From Adineta vaga (lineage: Eukaryota > Rotifera), in contig CP075492.1 of NCBI GenBank assembly GCA_021613535.1, positions 3,100,001 to 3,164,000 of the forward strand: 64,000 nt of DNA, given 5' to 3'. Shown piece after piece: positions 12,471 through 24,061 of this stretch; position 1 is the first letter of the stretch; each line of letters begins with the position of its first letter. A model generated the notes under the pieces. That model was not told where the DNA came from. It saw only the letters and a list, made by a program, of their open reading frames with translations, and ran no database searches. The position numbers and the translations under genes were made by a program.

Positions 12471-13460
12471 TTATTTATTTTTATTTAATGAAGATAAAAA
12501 ATATTTAACTGAATCATAATGAATAAGACTTGTTGTCACTTCTGGTCTCTTTTCTTTGATTAATTTTAAAGCTTCTTCAGGTTTCATATGTTCATTTGCA
12601 ATTAAATGACAATAAACAATCGTTGCACTTCTTCCCATTCCAGCTTTACAATGAACAAATATATTTTCATTTTTTTCTAAAGCTTCTTTCATAAATTTCA
12701 TTGCTTTTACAATGGTTTGTCTCGACGGAGAAACAGTATCAATTGTTGGTAAATATAATTGTTTAATTCCATATTTTTCATAAGTTTTCTTTGGTCCACG
12801 ATATTCTGCACACATATTAACAACATTTTTTATGGAAATTTTATTTAATTCTTCAACATCAGATGGTAAAGGTAAACAACCTAAATAACAATGTTCGGAA
12901 ATTTGACTATATAAACAATTTAATGGATTGTTTAATAATTTAAAGATAAAAACTAAGAGAAAAGCAGGAATATCATATAATAAATGAATTAAATATCTTC
13001 GTTTATCATTTAGATCCATATCTTGTTGTGTTCGTGCAAATGATGTGATAATTAATGCATAGGGAAATAAATGTTCAATTCTTTTATAAGGAATTTTATC
13101 ATAACCAATTACATAAGAAATAAATCCAAGAAAAAGTCGTAAAATAAAAACATTCCATAAACTAATAAATAGAACATATAATAATAAACGAAATAAACCA
13201 TAATAAGAACGTTTTTGTCGTGGATAAGATCTATACCATTCAAATATTGAGATTAGAAGAATTGGTAAGTAATTTCCATAAGGATTATTTAAGAAATATG
13301 ATGTGAGGAAACTACATAAAAACATTATGATTACAACAATTATATTTTTAAAATTACGTTTAATAGGATCTTTTGTAAATTCAGCTTCAACATCATCTTG
13401 AACACCTAAATCGGATGATGGTAAAGTTTTTTCTTTTTCATCGGCTTCTCGATTTCGCAT
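12471..13460 (-). CDS. Multi-pass membrane dual-specificity phosphatase
   Basis: A single exon encodes 329 residues. The N-terminal half has an acidic cytosolic leader, then several hydrophobic segments (about residues 38-60, 65-75, 88-118 and 155-175). The C-terminal half is a phosphatase domain with VHCKAGMGRSATI (Cys-x5-Arg) near residue 270 and the upstream LPTIDTVSPS segment that provides the general acid. HCKAGMGRS resembles PTPMT1-like enzymes that dephosphorylate lipids such as phosphatidylglycerophosphate, but the membrane region differs from PTPMT1, so the substrate could be a phosphoinositide or a protein. It converges on the small secreted gene at 12450 and is unrelated in sequence to the DUSP at 11325. 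Confidence 0.8.
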   Translation of the reverse strand: MRNREADEKEKTLPSSDLGVQDDVEAEFTKDPIKRNFKNIIVVIIMFLCSFLTSYFLNNPYGNYLPILLISIFEWYRSYPRQKRSYYGLFRLLLYVLFISLWNVFILRLFLGFISYVIGYDKIPYKRIEHLFPYALIITSFARTQQDMDLNDKRRYLIHLLYDIPAFLLVFIFKLLNNPLNCLYSQISEHCYLGCLPLPSDVEELNKISIKNVVNMCAEYRGPKKTYEKYGIKQLYLPTIDTVSPSRQTIVKAMKFMKEALEKNENIFVHCKAGMGRSATIVYCHLIANEHMKPEEALKLIKEKRPEVTTSLIHYDSVKYFLSSLNKNK

Positions 13461-16400
13461 TTTGATTTATCTAAAATAGAAAAAATGATATATACTTTTT
13501 AACCTTTGTGAATATGTCCTTTTCTTTCACGAAGAATAACGAAGTATATTTCTATCTTATCTATGTAACGAATTAATCATGTGGAAATATTTCAATACAG
13601 AGTTAATTAAATAGATGTTTTTTTTTGTTTAATTCGTAGTTTTATAGATAGATCAATCTCCTCTATTTATAGAATAAAAAAGTTCAAAGAGGAGAGACTT
13701 TTTAAATGAATAATACAGAATCCAATAAGAAAGAATAACTAACATTTGAATCTGTCTAATAGTGACATCTGTTTTGAGTATGAGAAAATAGAATTATTAT
13801 TCATTGAAGATATATAAGTGATTGAAATGTTCTTGTAAATCAAGTTAGTAATAGTTCAAAAAATAAAAGTCTAGAATCAATGATTGAGTGAAGATATCAA
13901 ATAGAAAGTAAGTTTTTTAAGAATAAGTATAATCCGTCATGTTAAGTCCCATTGGAGTTGGTTGAAAATGTTCATAACATTTTAGATATTGATAGGGTAA
14001 ATTTTGTCCTTTTTCATTTCTCTTCTTGTCGAATGCTTGAATTTCACTTTCTGTTAGATTGATCATCTATATTCTAGTAAACATTGTAAAATTTCAGATT
14101 TATAATACTGCTTGATTTCGAACTACTTTTTTACATGGGAACACATTTCTAAGTGAAATAGAGTGCCAATTGTGTAAGCATAACAAGTTAAATTTATTTG
14201 CTCTTTTGCTTCAAAGGCTGAATTAGCACCATTCTTATATATTTATGCGAAGACACTCAACCAATCATGTTTAGTAAAACGTATAATTGCTTTTAGACAT
14301 ATACTGAACGACATTTGAAAATTCTTTAATCACATCAGGATAATTGACTTGGATAAAAAGATGACTATGACCAGAGGGAGGTAGTTCCCGGTTCTGCTCC
14401 AGAAGAACAGACATTGCTGAATGATTATTTTCCACTACACTACAAAGTTCTAACATATCACGGTGTGCCATTGTCCAAGTATAGGATCGGTTTCATAATA
14501 TGATCATCGTCGGTTAGGGATATTTTCTGACGTTAGAAAGCAGACAAAGACAAGCACATTTTGATCGCAGAAGTTTCGAGCGAACCGTGTAGGATCTCTA
14601 TCGGAGTAATTCCGTAAATAAAAGGCTCAATGGAGTCGACTAGCGACGACAGCTGCATAGATATTAAAGGTTACTGAATTGTGAACGAGTCTGATGAACT
14701 GATGGTTACTTGTTTCAGGAGATTTACAGTAGATTGAAAAGTTTTACTTTTAGGTTCTAACATTATGTTTCTAATCTCACTACGATCGGTTGTCACAGTA
14801 CATGAAAAGAACGAAAAAGAATATAATTGAGTTACAGTTGAATGAGCAACGATTGATATCCATGTCTCGTCTTTCTGTCTATTGGATATCATCGAGAGAA
14901 TCAAAAAGAAAAAAAACTTTCATGCGCGTGAATATATCTGTACACATATAATCGATTAACGCGAGAATGTAAAATAAACCAGCGTCTTTAACAGGTATGT
15001 TCATTTTTTTAATCAAAAAATCTTATATTTAATTTATAAAAACAGATTTTGAACAAAAAAGGTAAATAATAATATTCAGAACAAATTTTCAACAAGTAGT
15101 ATTACTCATGTAATGGGTATAGATAACGATTTCTCGCGTAATCGTTATGACCATTCAGCTGAACAACAATATTGCAATATATTTTATCATCGCAACGAAT
15201 GATAACCAAAACATTTATATTCGTATACTTTTATTAACCCAAATATTCAATCAAGAGATCAATCTAAATTAAAACCTTGGTATTTTTTTATTTTCAAAAC
15301 TATCTCGAGTGGTACTTTTAAATTTTTCTTCAAATATTTATCAGTCTCTATCTCGTGGTGTTCAATTCGATCTTCACCAAAATTATCTTTTTACTAAATC
15401 AATTATATATTTTATTGTATTCTCAGCAGAATTTCAAATTAAAAGCGAATGCAGATTTGCGAACTTTTCCATTGATTAACATACACCCTCAATACGGTAA
15501 CCACTGCAATTAGCATTATCGAATTTGAATAAATCCAAAATGTAATTGAATATGTTGATAGGTATTGCCGTACGATGATTCTTATTCATAACATAAATAC
15601 ATGAATTCATCATGTGTGCTTATATCAACAATAAAACTATGTTTTCAGTTTTCTTTTCTTTTTTTGTAATGAAATTCCAATGATTTTTATTATAATTAAT
15701 AAAAAATAGCACGTAATTGTCATCAATATATTTTCGCCGTTTTTTCTAAAGAAAATCAGTAGGATTTAATTAGGAATAATAAAAGACATGAAATATCTTA
15801 TCGTGATAGAAATCAACAGGGAATAAGCGGTTCCTCCTTGTCGAGCATCTTGAGTGTAGGTGAGGATGAGACAAATCCAATATCCATATTAACACTCAAA
15901 CTCATATCTCACTGAGAAAAGTCGCCGAAAATCTATTTCCACTAGTAATCTTTATTTTCCGAAAATTTTGTTCTCTTAGATGGAAATAGCGAATAAGTGA
16001 ATATGGGTGTGTCGCGAAAAATAGTTCATTTAAACTTACGTTTTATTAAATCTGATCTATTATAGGATTTTTTGACTATTATTATTATTATTATTATTAT
16101 TTATTTCTGTATTGGTAATTTTTATAGTTGTAAAAGATATCGGAAGTATTTTTCATATGGAGCTTAATTTATGGGTTTATTTCTATATTTCAACCTACTT
16201 TAACTAAAGACACCTGATTTTTTAACCCAGTTTTTCGTTTGATTTACGTCCGATAGATCGACATCTTCACCTTCAGATGATAGAAAATCTTGCGAGCACT
16301 CAAAATATTTTTATTTGCTGGTGTCATCAAATCAATTATTATACTTTGCAATGTTAATTCAAGTAGAGAAGATTTGAAATCTATTCATCACCATCGAGAA

Positions 16401-16811
16401 ATATTCTCTTTCCTTTTCATTATCTCCCGTATACAATTATTTTAATTGGAGTTCGAGAAATAAACTTCAAAGTCAAATCTTTCCAAACGATTGTAAGGGA
16501 CATTATAATAAACTTATTCTTTCGTTTTAATTAATGAGTTTCCTTTTTTCTTTCTTCTAGTCACGTTAGTTTTTTGTTCATCTCAAGCGAACTAATAAAT
16601 AGACTTCTCTCTAATGTCTCATGATTATATGTGTATATTTATCATAATGTCAAATGCAGATAATCTTGTACGCCATTTACTTACTTGACTCTTAATAATT
16701 CTATTAAACTCTCTTATCAACAGACACATCGACCACTCACATACAGTTGTATCCGCTTTGGACTAAATTGATAGATTGTTCTCTGACAAAATTCAATCTA
16801 ATTTATTTACG
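13461..16811. other. Long intergenic region
   Basis: No complete gene. A minus-strand open stretch at 14271-14471 (with MLELCSVVENNHSAM and LPPSGHSHLFIQVNYPD) has protein-like composition and may be a gene fragment, but I do not recognise it. Other contents are an (ATT)n run at 16078-16103, a hairpin element at 15847-15916, and from about 16320 onward upstream sequence shared with GPCR copies B and C, including TTTCTTTCTTCTAG at about 16560 that could end a 5' UTR intron. Confidence 0.4.
15847..15916. repeat. Hairpin element of the G/T-rich family
   Basis: Left arm CATCTTGAGTGTAGGTGAGG; the right half (ACACTCAAACTCATATCTCACTGAG) partly complements it. A divergent copy of the CTTGAGGGTGTGGGTG family. 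Confidence 0.45.
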
Positions 16812-17813
16812 ATGTCTTCAAATTCATCAGACGCAGTTCTAATTGCCACTCTAGCTGCTATTTCGACCCAAATCAATCGTTATATGCCAATCATTATCTT
16901 TTTGTTTGGAACAATTGGTAATCTTCTCAACTGTTTGGCACTTTCACAACGAACACTTCGTTCCAATCCTTGTGCTTTGTTATTTTTGGCATCATCTATT
17001 GCTAGTCTTATTACATTGATTTCTGGCATTAGTGTTCGTTTTTTAACTGGTTGGTCTGCTGATCTAACAGAAACAATTGATTGGATTTGCAAAATCCGTT
17101 TCTTCGTTTTATCAGCGTCGAGAACCATTGCTTTCTGGTTGATTACATTAGCTATGGTTGATCGATGGCTTTCATCATCGATTGATGTTCATCGTCGACA
17201 AATGAGTACATTAAAGAATGCTCAACGAAGCGTTATTTTCATCATCATTCTCTCGAGCTTAGCATACGCTCATTACTTTTATTGTTTTGAAGCAAATCTT
17301 AAAAATACTCCGTTGAAATGTTATGGCAAAACAGTAATGTGTCGGCTTGCACACGATCTGGAATTTGCTTTGGTTACCGTTCTTATTCCTTCATCTTTAA
17401 TGATTATCTTTGGAGTATTGACCGTTTTTAATGTTCATCGATCTGCTATGCGTCGAGTTCGACCAATTGTCACAATACAAGTAATGCAAAGAGGTGTTGT
17501 CAAAGAAAGATTGCCACGAGTGAAGAAAATAGAACATCAACTTCTTGTTATGCTTAGTGTGCAAACTACTTTCGTTATACTCTTTTCACTTCCTCAAGTC
17601 AGTATTAGTCTTCACAGGGTTATTATTCTAGAGGGAACTAACTCTCCAGTTGCAAATGCCATTAGTAATTTTCTTCTGAATTTATTCATACTGTTTACTT
17701 ATATAACGAATGGAATGCCATTTTATGTGTACACATTAAGTGGCGGAACAGTTTTTCGTAGAGCACTGTGTGATGGACTACGGGGTTTTTTCCGAAAGAT
17801 CACTTGTCGATGA
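16812..17813 (+). CDS. Rhodopsin-like peptide GPCR, copy A
   Basis: A single-exon class A receptor of 333 residues. The start is the ATG of MSSNSSDAV, the first in frame; Asn-Ser-Ser sites precede TM1. TM1 has GTIGNLLNCL (the GN motif); the end of TM3 reads MVDRWLSSS (DRW instead of DRY); TM7 reads TYITNGMPFYVY. Cysteines before TM3 and in extracellular loop 2 fit the conserved disulfide. The ligand is unknown, probably a neuropeptide by family resemblance to bdelloid FMRFamide-receptor-like expansions. The stop TGA falls where copies B and C have TGC (Cys), so A lacks the last four to five residues of its paralogues. Confidence 0.85.
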   Translation: MSSNSSDAVLIATLAAISTQINRYMPIIIFLFGTIGNLLNCLALSQRTLRSNPCALLFLASSIASLITLISGISVRFLTGWSADLTETIDWICKIRFFVLSASRTIAFWLITLAMVDRWLSSSIDVHRRQMSTLKNAQRSVIFIIILSSLAYAHYFYCFEANLKNTPLKCYGKTVMCRLAHDLEFALVTVLIPSSLMIIFGVLTVFNVHRSAMRRVRPIVTIQVMQRGVVKERLPRVKKIEHQLLVMLSVQTTFVILFSLPQVSISLHRVIILEGTNSPVANAISNFLLNLFILFTYITNGMPFYVYTLSGGTVFRRALCDGLRGFFRKITCR

Positions 17814-18413
17814 AGTTTCTTTTATTAAAATTGAAAGAAAGGTCTCGGAAAATATCATCGACACCAAATCGATCTTCAATATGTGAACATAAATATCGAA
17901 CTCGAGGATGATTTGTTGGTATGATGATGTATGCATGGTAGTAACATTGACATCCTCGCACTCGATAATCTATTCTTGTAGTATACAGTGACGTTGGTAA
18001 TACTTCATGTTATTCAACTTTTGGTACAACTCGAACAATGTGTAATGGTGATTTTCTCAATTGTACGCGCAATGAATGTGCCACTCAAAGATCGTCTTCA
18101 TCTTTCAAATGTCTTATGTACGCATCCACGTTATATTCAATTACATCAATTTTTGGTATACCATCTTTTATGAAACTAGTCAGATAGTTGCGAAATGTAA
18201 TTGTATTCATTAGAGTACTTTATTAACTTGATGATTTTTATGATTCAAGAATAGATTTAATAAATATTCAGATTGAAAAAAATTCGTATAGAGACCATCT
18301 TGAGGATGGATGATTGATCTTGAATTTGATTTTGCTCGAAATAAACTACTATCACTTCATAGAAGTCCTCACATGCAATATATAAGAAGTATATCTTTGT
18401 GTATTTTATTTTC
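17814..18413. other. Intergenic
   Basis: Short protein-like stretches on both strands (17870-18180) are broken in every frame and not recognised. No supported gene. Confidence 0.4.
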
Positions 18414-19772
18414 TTAATTTGTCTCATATGTCAGAAGATTAGTTTCTTCTTTTTGAGATCTCTTACGAACAATATTGATTATAGCATGACCTAATTGTTC
18501 ATATTGTTCAATAGAGTTATAGATATGTGCTGATATTCGAACGTATAAATTTCCATGAATAACTTTTATTGGTACTTCAATATTAAAACGATGATAAAGT
18601 TGATTTTGTATTATTTCCGCATGATCATATTTGAAATTTTCGTCTTCATCGAAAAAAGGTAATTTAATACAACGCATTGGACCTGATATATCATCTGATG
18701 TTAATTTCGATGTGTTCCACATATTTACTAAAAGATCACTTGCATCTTTCGCTAATTGTATATTACGTTTGATAATGATATTCATATCATAAAATGACCA
18801 AAATCGTAAACATTCATTTAATGCTAAGAAACTTGTATAATCTTTTAAACCAGTCCAAATAAATTCTGAATGTATACCAGAATGAATTCCATGTGATTGT
18901 ATAGATGAATGAATTGTTAGTTTAGTATTTGATTTAATATATAAAAGAGCAACACCCTTAGGTGCACAAAACCATTTATGACAATTAGTTAAATAAATAT
19001 CTGGTAAATAATCATCTTCGTAATCAAAATGTAAATCAATTGAACCAAGTGAATGTGCACCATCAATGATACATATAATATTGAATTGTTTACAATAATA
19101 ACAAAGATCATTTATTGGTAAAATAAATGGAGAATTACTTGAAATATGATCAAAAAATGCATGAGTAAATTCAGATGATTTTAAAATGAGTTTCATTTCA
19201 TCGAGAAGTTTATTAATATCATCAATTGGAAATTCAATTATAAATTCATAGAATTTAGCACCAGTTTCTAAACAAATCTTATGAAGAAGTTTTTTATAAG
19301 CACCATACATTGTATTCATAATAAATATGTGACTTTTATCATTTAGATTTAATGACTTTATTACAGAATTCCAAGCAAATGTAACATTTTCAACTAAGAT
19401 TACATTTTTCGGTGTTTTACAACGCAAAAATCTTGCCATTTTTCTAATAATATCTACTAATCTTGGTAATAGTTCTCGATCATAAAAACGTAGTGGTTGT
19501 TTTTCAATATAATATTGAAATGAATGTGAATATTCTAATGCTTGACGTAATACACAACCAAATGCTCCATGATTCATAAAGTTGTATGTATTATCTAATA
19601 GAAAATATTTTTCTTTCATTATATTTCCAAACGAAATTTTAAAATCATTTTCATAGTCATATAACGGAAATGGAATTGGTAATGAGATGAAATTATCATC
19701 CGTTAAATTTAATAATTCTTCAACATTTGAACTATGAAATGAACCAAAATCACGGCGGAGAATTGATGACAT
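18414..19772 (-). CDS. Class V PLP-dependent aminotransferase, isopenicillin-N-epimerase-like
   Basis: A single-exon gene of 452 residues, a usual length for fold-type I enzymes. YNFMNHGAFG (about residue 63) matches the N-terminal substrate-binding loop of the CefD/Egt2-like group. IIDGAHSLGSIDL (about 236-247) gives the PLP-binding Asp and His, and TNCHKWFCAPKG gives the Schiff-base Lys (K266). The group includes isopenicillin N epimerases, cysteine desulfurase-like enzymes and hercynylcysteine sulfoxide lyases; the substrate cannot be assigned. It lies between GPCR copies A and B on the opposite strand. The lack of introns could mean acquisition from a fungus or bacterium, but the codon use matches the AT-rich neighbourhood. 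Confidence 0.8.
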   Translation of the reverse strand: MSSILRRDFGSFHSSNVEELLNLTDDNFISLPIPFPLYDYENDFKISFGNIMKEKYFLLDNTYNFMNHGAFGCVLRQALEYSHSFQYYIEKQPLRFYDRELLPRLVDIIRKMARFLRCKTPKNVILVENVTFAWNSVIKSLNLNDKSHIFIMNTMYGAYKKLLHKICLETGAKFYEFIIEFPIDDINKLLDEMKLILKSSEFTHAFFDHISSNSPFILPINDLCYYCKQFNIICIIDGAHSLGSIDLHFDYEDDYLPDIYLTNCHKWFCAPKGVALLYIKSNTKLTIHSSIQSHGIHSGIHSEFIWTGLKDYTSFLALNECLRFWSFYDMNIIIKRNIQLAKDASDLLVNMWNTSKLTSDDISGPMRCIKLPFFDEDENFKYDHAEIIQNQLYHRFNIEVPIKVIHGNLYVRISAHIYNSIEQYEQLGHAIINIVRKRSQKEETNLLTYETN

Positions 19773-19847
19773 TCAAATTTTGAGTTCTTTTTCTACAAGA
19801 AAGGATTAGGGGGTCAATAAACTTCTTTTGTTTGTTCAAGCCAGTGT

Positions 19848-20799
19848 GAGAAAGAAATGACTCCAAGGTAATTGAGAATAGTCTTGATGTATTACTTCTT
19901 TTTTTTTAATCAAATTCTTTCAGAAAAAAACTTAGTTCCTGCAGTCATCAAGAAGTAAAATATCAATGATCTATTTTTCACCATTTAATATGATAATGAA
20001 GACATTAGGGTTTTTTTCTTTTCGCCGAGAGCACAGAATAGAAACACAACATAAAACTAATTATGAAGCTTTTTATTTCTATCAATAGAGAGACCAATTT
20101 CAACAGTATAACGATGAAAATAACACCATGGAGAAAGAAGAGAAATGCATATCGTTGTACTTAATTTTCTTATTTGATTGTTTAATGATTGTTAATAAAA
20201 ACAACAATTTCAATCGAAAGTGAGAAACAAAGAAATGCTGAAATCATCGATACTTTCAGAACAATATATACAAAATTTCATGAGCTTTCAACATATATTT
20301 TCATAGTGAAAACAAAAAAAAAGATTTGTGTTTCATATTGAATTATGTTGTTTTTATTCACTGATGCGCTCAAATCAGGTATTACATTCTGCATGCACAC
20401 GATATCATATTTTGCAATGTTAATTCAAGTGGGAAGATTTGTAAAATACTCATGATAATCTAAGAATATTTCTTTCACATCTAATCATATTATAATGACA
20501 ATATAAAAGATAAAAATATCTGCACAATGTTTTTTAATTTCATGTGTAATTTGGTTTCTATTTTATCTTCCGGATGCAACTATTTTAATTGGAGTTTGAG
20601 AGAAACACTTCAAAGTCGAACATTTGAGTACAATCGAAACAATATTAAAATATGCTTTTTGCCTTATTTTAACTGCCGACTTTCCTTTTTTCTTTTTTCT
20701 TTCTTCTAGTCACGTTAGTTTTTTGTTCATTTCAAGTGAAATCATGAATAAGTTTCTTTGTAATATGTCCGACAGTTAGATGCGCAAAACATTGATCTA

Positions 20800-20834
<35 letters not shown>

Positions 20835-22290
20835 TTATTATGATCTCAAATAAAAATAAACTTGTCCACCACTTTCTTCTTCAACTCTTTCATAAACAGA
20901 TAGATCAACCACTCACATACAGTTGTATCCGCTTTGGACTAAATTGATAGATTGTTCTCTGACAAAATTCAATCTAATTTATTTACGATGTCTTCAAATT
21001 CATCAGACGCAGTTCTAATCGCCACTCTGGCTGCTATTTCGACCCAAATCAATCGTTATATGACAATCATTATCTTTTTGTTTGGAACAATTGGTAATTT
21101 TCTCAACTGTTTGGCACTTTCACAACGAACACTTCGTTCCAATCCTTGTGCTTTGTTATTTTTGGCATCATCTATTGCTAGTCTTATTACATTGATTTCT
21201 GGTGTTGGTGTTCGCTTTTTAAGTGGTTGGTCTGCTGATCTAACAGAAACAATTGATTTTCTCTGTCAAATTCGTTTCTTCGTTTTATCAACTTCGAGAA
21301 CCATTGCTTTCTGGTTGATTACATTAGCTATGGTTGATCGATGGCTTTCATCATCGATTGATGTTCATCGTCGACAAATGAGTACATTAAAGAATGCTCA
21401 ACGAGGTATCGTTTTCATCATCATTCTCTCAAGTCTAGCACATGCTCATTACTTTTATTGTTTTGAGGCTAATCGCCAAAGTACTTCGCAAAAATGTTAT
21501 GGCAAAACAGTATTATGTCGTTTTGTATACGATCTGGAATTTGCTTTGGTTACCGTTCTTATTCCTTCGTTCTTAATGATTATCTTTGGGCTATTGACCG
21601 TTTTTAATGTTCATCAATCTGCTATGCGTCGAGTTCGACCAATTGTCACAATACAAGTAATGCAAAGAGGTGTTGTTAACAGAAAATCGCCACGAATTAA
21701 GAAAATAGAACATCAACTTCGTGTTATGCTTTGTGTGCAAACTACTTTCGTTATTCTCTTTTCACTTCCTCAAGCTATTTTTAGTCTTTACACACTTATC
21801 GGTCAAGGGGGAACTAAATCTCCAGTTACAAATATCATAAGTGTTCTTCTTCTCAATTTATTCGTACAATTTACTTATATAACGAATGGAATGCCATTTT
21901 ATGTGTACACATTAAGTGGCGGAACAGTTTTTCGTAAAGCACTGTTTGATGGACTACGAGATGTTTTTCGAAAGATGACTTGCCGATGCAGTTCTCCCGC
22001 TTAATTATGAGAAAGATCTGCAGATTGGTTATAAATTGGGTAGGATGTGCGTGTGGTAAAAACATCGAATCAATGTATAGCTTCTTCATCCATACCTTCA
22101 AGCGAAATCTTTATGTGTGTGTGAATAAGTATTTATGAAGAATCATGCTGACTAAATTTCACGATTTGAAAGATTATAATAAAGAATGAAAAACTGATTT
22201 CTCTATTTGTCATAAAAACCATCTTGAGTAGTCATTTATTTAACTAAGAGATATTCAAGGTTCTAGATTTTATGATACTGACAATTAGAG
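19848..22290 (+). repeat. Segmental duplication, block B
   Basis: About 2.4 kb matches 28661-31165 closely, from GTGAGAAAGAAATGrCTCCAAG through the receptor gene to the ATTTTATGATACTG region. It includes upstream DNA, the GPCR and its 3' flank, interrupted by small indels. A (TA)n run of about 28 bp at 20803-20831 is shorter in block C. Confidence 0.8.
20988..22004 (+). CDS. Rhodopsin-like peptide GPCR, copy B
   Basis: A single exon of 338 residues, paralogous to copies A and C. It has the same landmarks: GTIGNFLNCL in TM1, MVDRWLSSS after TM3, TYITNGMPFYVY in TM7, and a Cys-rich tail (TCRCSSPA). The start is the ATG of MSSNSSDAV at 20988. Like A it has IVTIQVMQRGVV in intracellular loop 3, whereas in TM3 (FLCQIRFFVLSTSRT) and TM6-7 it follows C, so it is mosaic. 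The 100 bp before the start match A; DNA further upstream matches C. Confidence 0.85.
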   Translation: MSSNSSDAVLIATLAAISTQINRYMTIIIFLFGTIGNFLNCLALSQRTLRSNPCALLFLASSIASLITLISGVGVRFLSGWSADLTETIDFLCQIRFFVLSTSRTIAFWLITLAMVDRWLSSSIDVHRRQMSTLKNAQRGIVFIIILSSLAHAHYFYCFEANRQSTSQKCYGKTVLCRFVYDLEFALVTVLIPSFLMIIFGLLTVFNVHQSAMRRVRPIVTIQVMQRGVVNRKSPRIKKIEHQLRVMLCVQTTFVILFSLPQAIFSLYTLIGQGGTKSPVTNIISVLLLNLFVQFTYITNGMPFYVYTLSGGTVFRKALFDGLRDVFRKMTCRCSSPA

Positions 22291-22891
22291 TATGTTCGAA
22301 GCATAGAAAAAAGTTCAGATGATGCCAGACGACGTATGAGTAGTAAGTCCAATAATAGTTTACTCAAATCTAACTAATAAATCTGAGTTTATAATCGATA
22401 ATACACGTCAAGTGATGAATAATATTCTGGCTTAGATATATTTGAGTCCGATTCGTTCTCAGACCAGAAAAAAACTTAGAAAAATATTCTGATGGCAGTC
22501 TTTGTCAGAAAACTTCAAAACTAAACAGTGCAGTAGCAATGTTTAAAGAAATGGTTCGATGATGGAATGTCATGTTCAATTTTTGTATATGTCAATGGAT
22601 TTTAAATAAAGTGGTACAAACAATTGCTCTAGGACAACGTGAACAACTAGTGGAAATATCGAAACGCAACTTAGGTAGCAAGGGTGGGCGTGGGTGAGAT
22701 AGGAGAGAATAACGACACCTTCACCCATTCCCACTTATGCTCCTACTTCTTCTGCATTGAATAAAGTATTTAGTATTAAAATTTTCTTCCAAATTTTTCA
22801 ATCATAATATTTTCTATTTTTGAATTTCAAGAAAACATATAAAAAACTAATTCTAAAAGTAAATAAATTATTTATCACTTTTTTTTCTAGA
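22005..22891. other. Intergenic with duplicated 3' flank and a hairpin element
   Basis: To about 22290 this is the 3' flank shared with block C. The remainder holds the hairpin element at 22681-22745 and no gene. Confidence 0.5.
22681..22745. repeat. Hairpin element of the G/T-rich family
   Basis: Left arm AGGGTGGGCGTGGGTGAGAT and right arm TTCACCCATTCCCACTT about 20 bp apart form an imperfect inverted repeat. Confidence 0.6.
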
Positions 22892-24061
22892 TTACAGCAC
22901 GTCATAAAATAAATATCGTGTGTGTTCATAGGTTATGAATAAGGTACCTGTAGCAAGAAAAGTTCGTATAAGTGTCGGAAGTAAACCTGTATAAAGAGCC
23001 ATAAAACCTGTTATGAGAAATATAATATTTTCGATTTTTTTAACGTCGGAATATTTTTACCTTCATTTCGTATGATTTCTAATGTATATCTCGAAAAATT
23101 TACAGTTGGTTTAAATACTTGTATACGGGATTTAACAACATCAACAGGAAACATAACTACCCAAAAACAAACACCAGCCATTCCACCAGAAATCCATGTC
23201 TTGAAAAAACCTATTTGAAAATAAAGATTTCAAATAAATTTCTTCATCAAAATCTATTCTTATACCAATGTCAACTTTTCTCTCATATTCGTTCATTAAA
23301 ATTGATCGTGTAAATTCATAACCACCAAAAAAACACGCATTACCAGGACACTCACGTGCTAATGTTGCTGTCAATCCACGAAATAAACCACGTATACCTT
23401 CTGTACGAAGTATATCGCGAGTGACATCTATCGGTGAGCTATTCACAAAAAAAAGAAGATTTAAACTTTTACTTGAGAAAATATCAATCACATTATTTTA
23501 TGCTTTCGAATATCAGAACAATTCGATGTTTTACTCATTGGCATATCATCCAATGTTTGTAATCGACATTTGACTAATTCTGTAGGACATAAAACTAACG
23601 ATGAAAATACTGAACCAACACTGCCAGCGAGCATATTTTCAAATGTTGTCAATTGTTCATGATTTTTTTTATTGGTTAATGAACAAATTAAACGTTGACA
23701 TTGACCATAAGCCATAAATAGAATTCCATTTTCTAAATTTTGCATAAAAATAAGAATATATAAAAAAAACGAAGTGCTCCATAGTAAAACCTGCAATATT
23801 TCCAACTAAAGATGGAACAGTTCCAGCATAAAATCCATGTACACCAGTTTCGAAATATATCTTCTTCGCACAGTCATAAAAATTATGGTATTGATTTGGA
23901 AACGTTTGTAATTTTGTTTTAATTGTGTCTAATGGTTGTCCAACATAAACTGATGATACTGCACCTTTATTAAATATTTCGAATTTTTTCTTTTATTTAA
24001 ATAACAAATCTTTCCTACCGACAATTCCACCTAGACAGTCAATCAATGCATCAGCATTCAT
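22892..24061 (-). CDS. Mitochondrial ornithine-carrier-like protein (SLC25A15 type)
   Basis: Six exons (24061-24019, 23964-23791, 23732-23492, 23438-23266, 23210-23061, 23007-22892) give 298 residues, the usual carrier length; all five introns are GT-AG, about 53-58 bp, and phase-consistent. The three carrier signatures are QPLDTIKTKLQ, CPTELVKCRLQ and FPVDVVKSRIQ. The second, with the following repeats (ARECPGNACFFGGYE) and the ending TLFITYEHTR, resembles ORNT1, which exchanges ornithine and citrulline across the inner mitochondrial membrane. It is intact as read. The specificity call is by resemblance and could be another basic amino-acid carrier. Confidence 0.85.

Noticed and set aside
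14671-14904. Minus-strand frame of 77 codons
   Set aside because: Low-complexity Ser/Thr composition, no motif, no splice continuity.
17988-18173. Plus-strand frame of 61 codons after GPCR A
   Set aside because: All three frames of the region look equally mixed and no homology was recognised.
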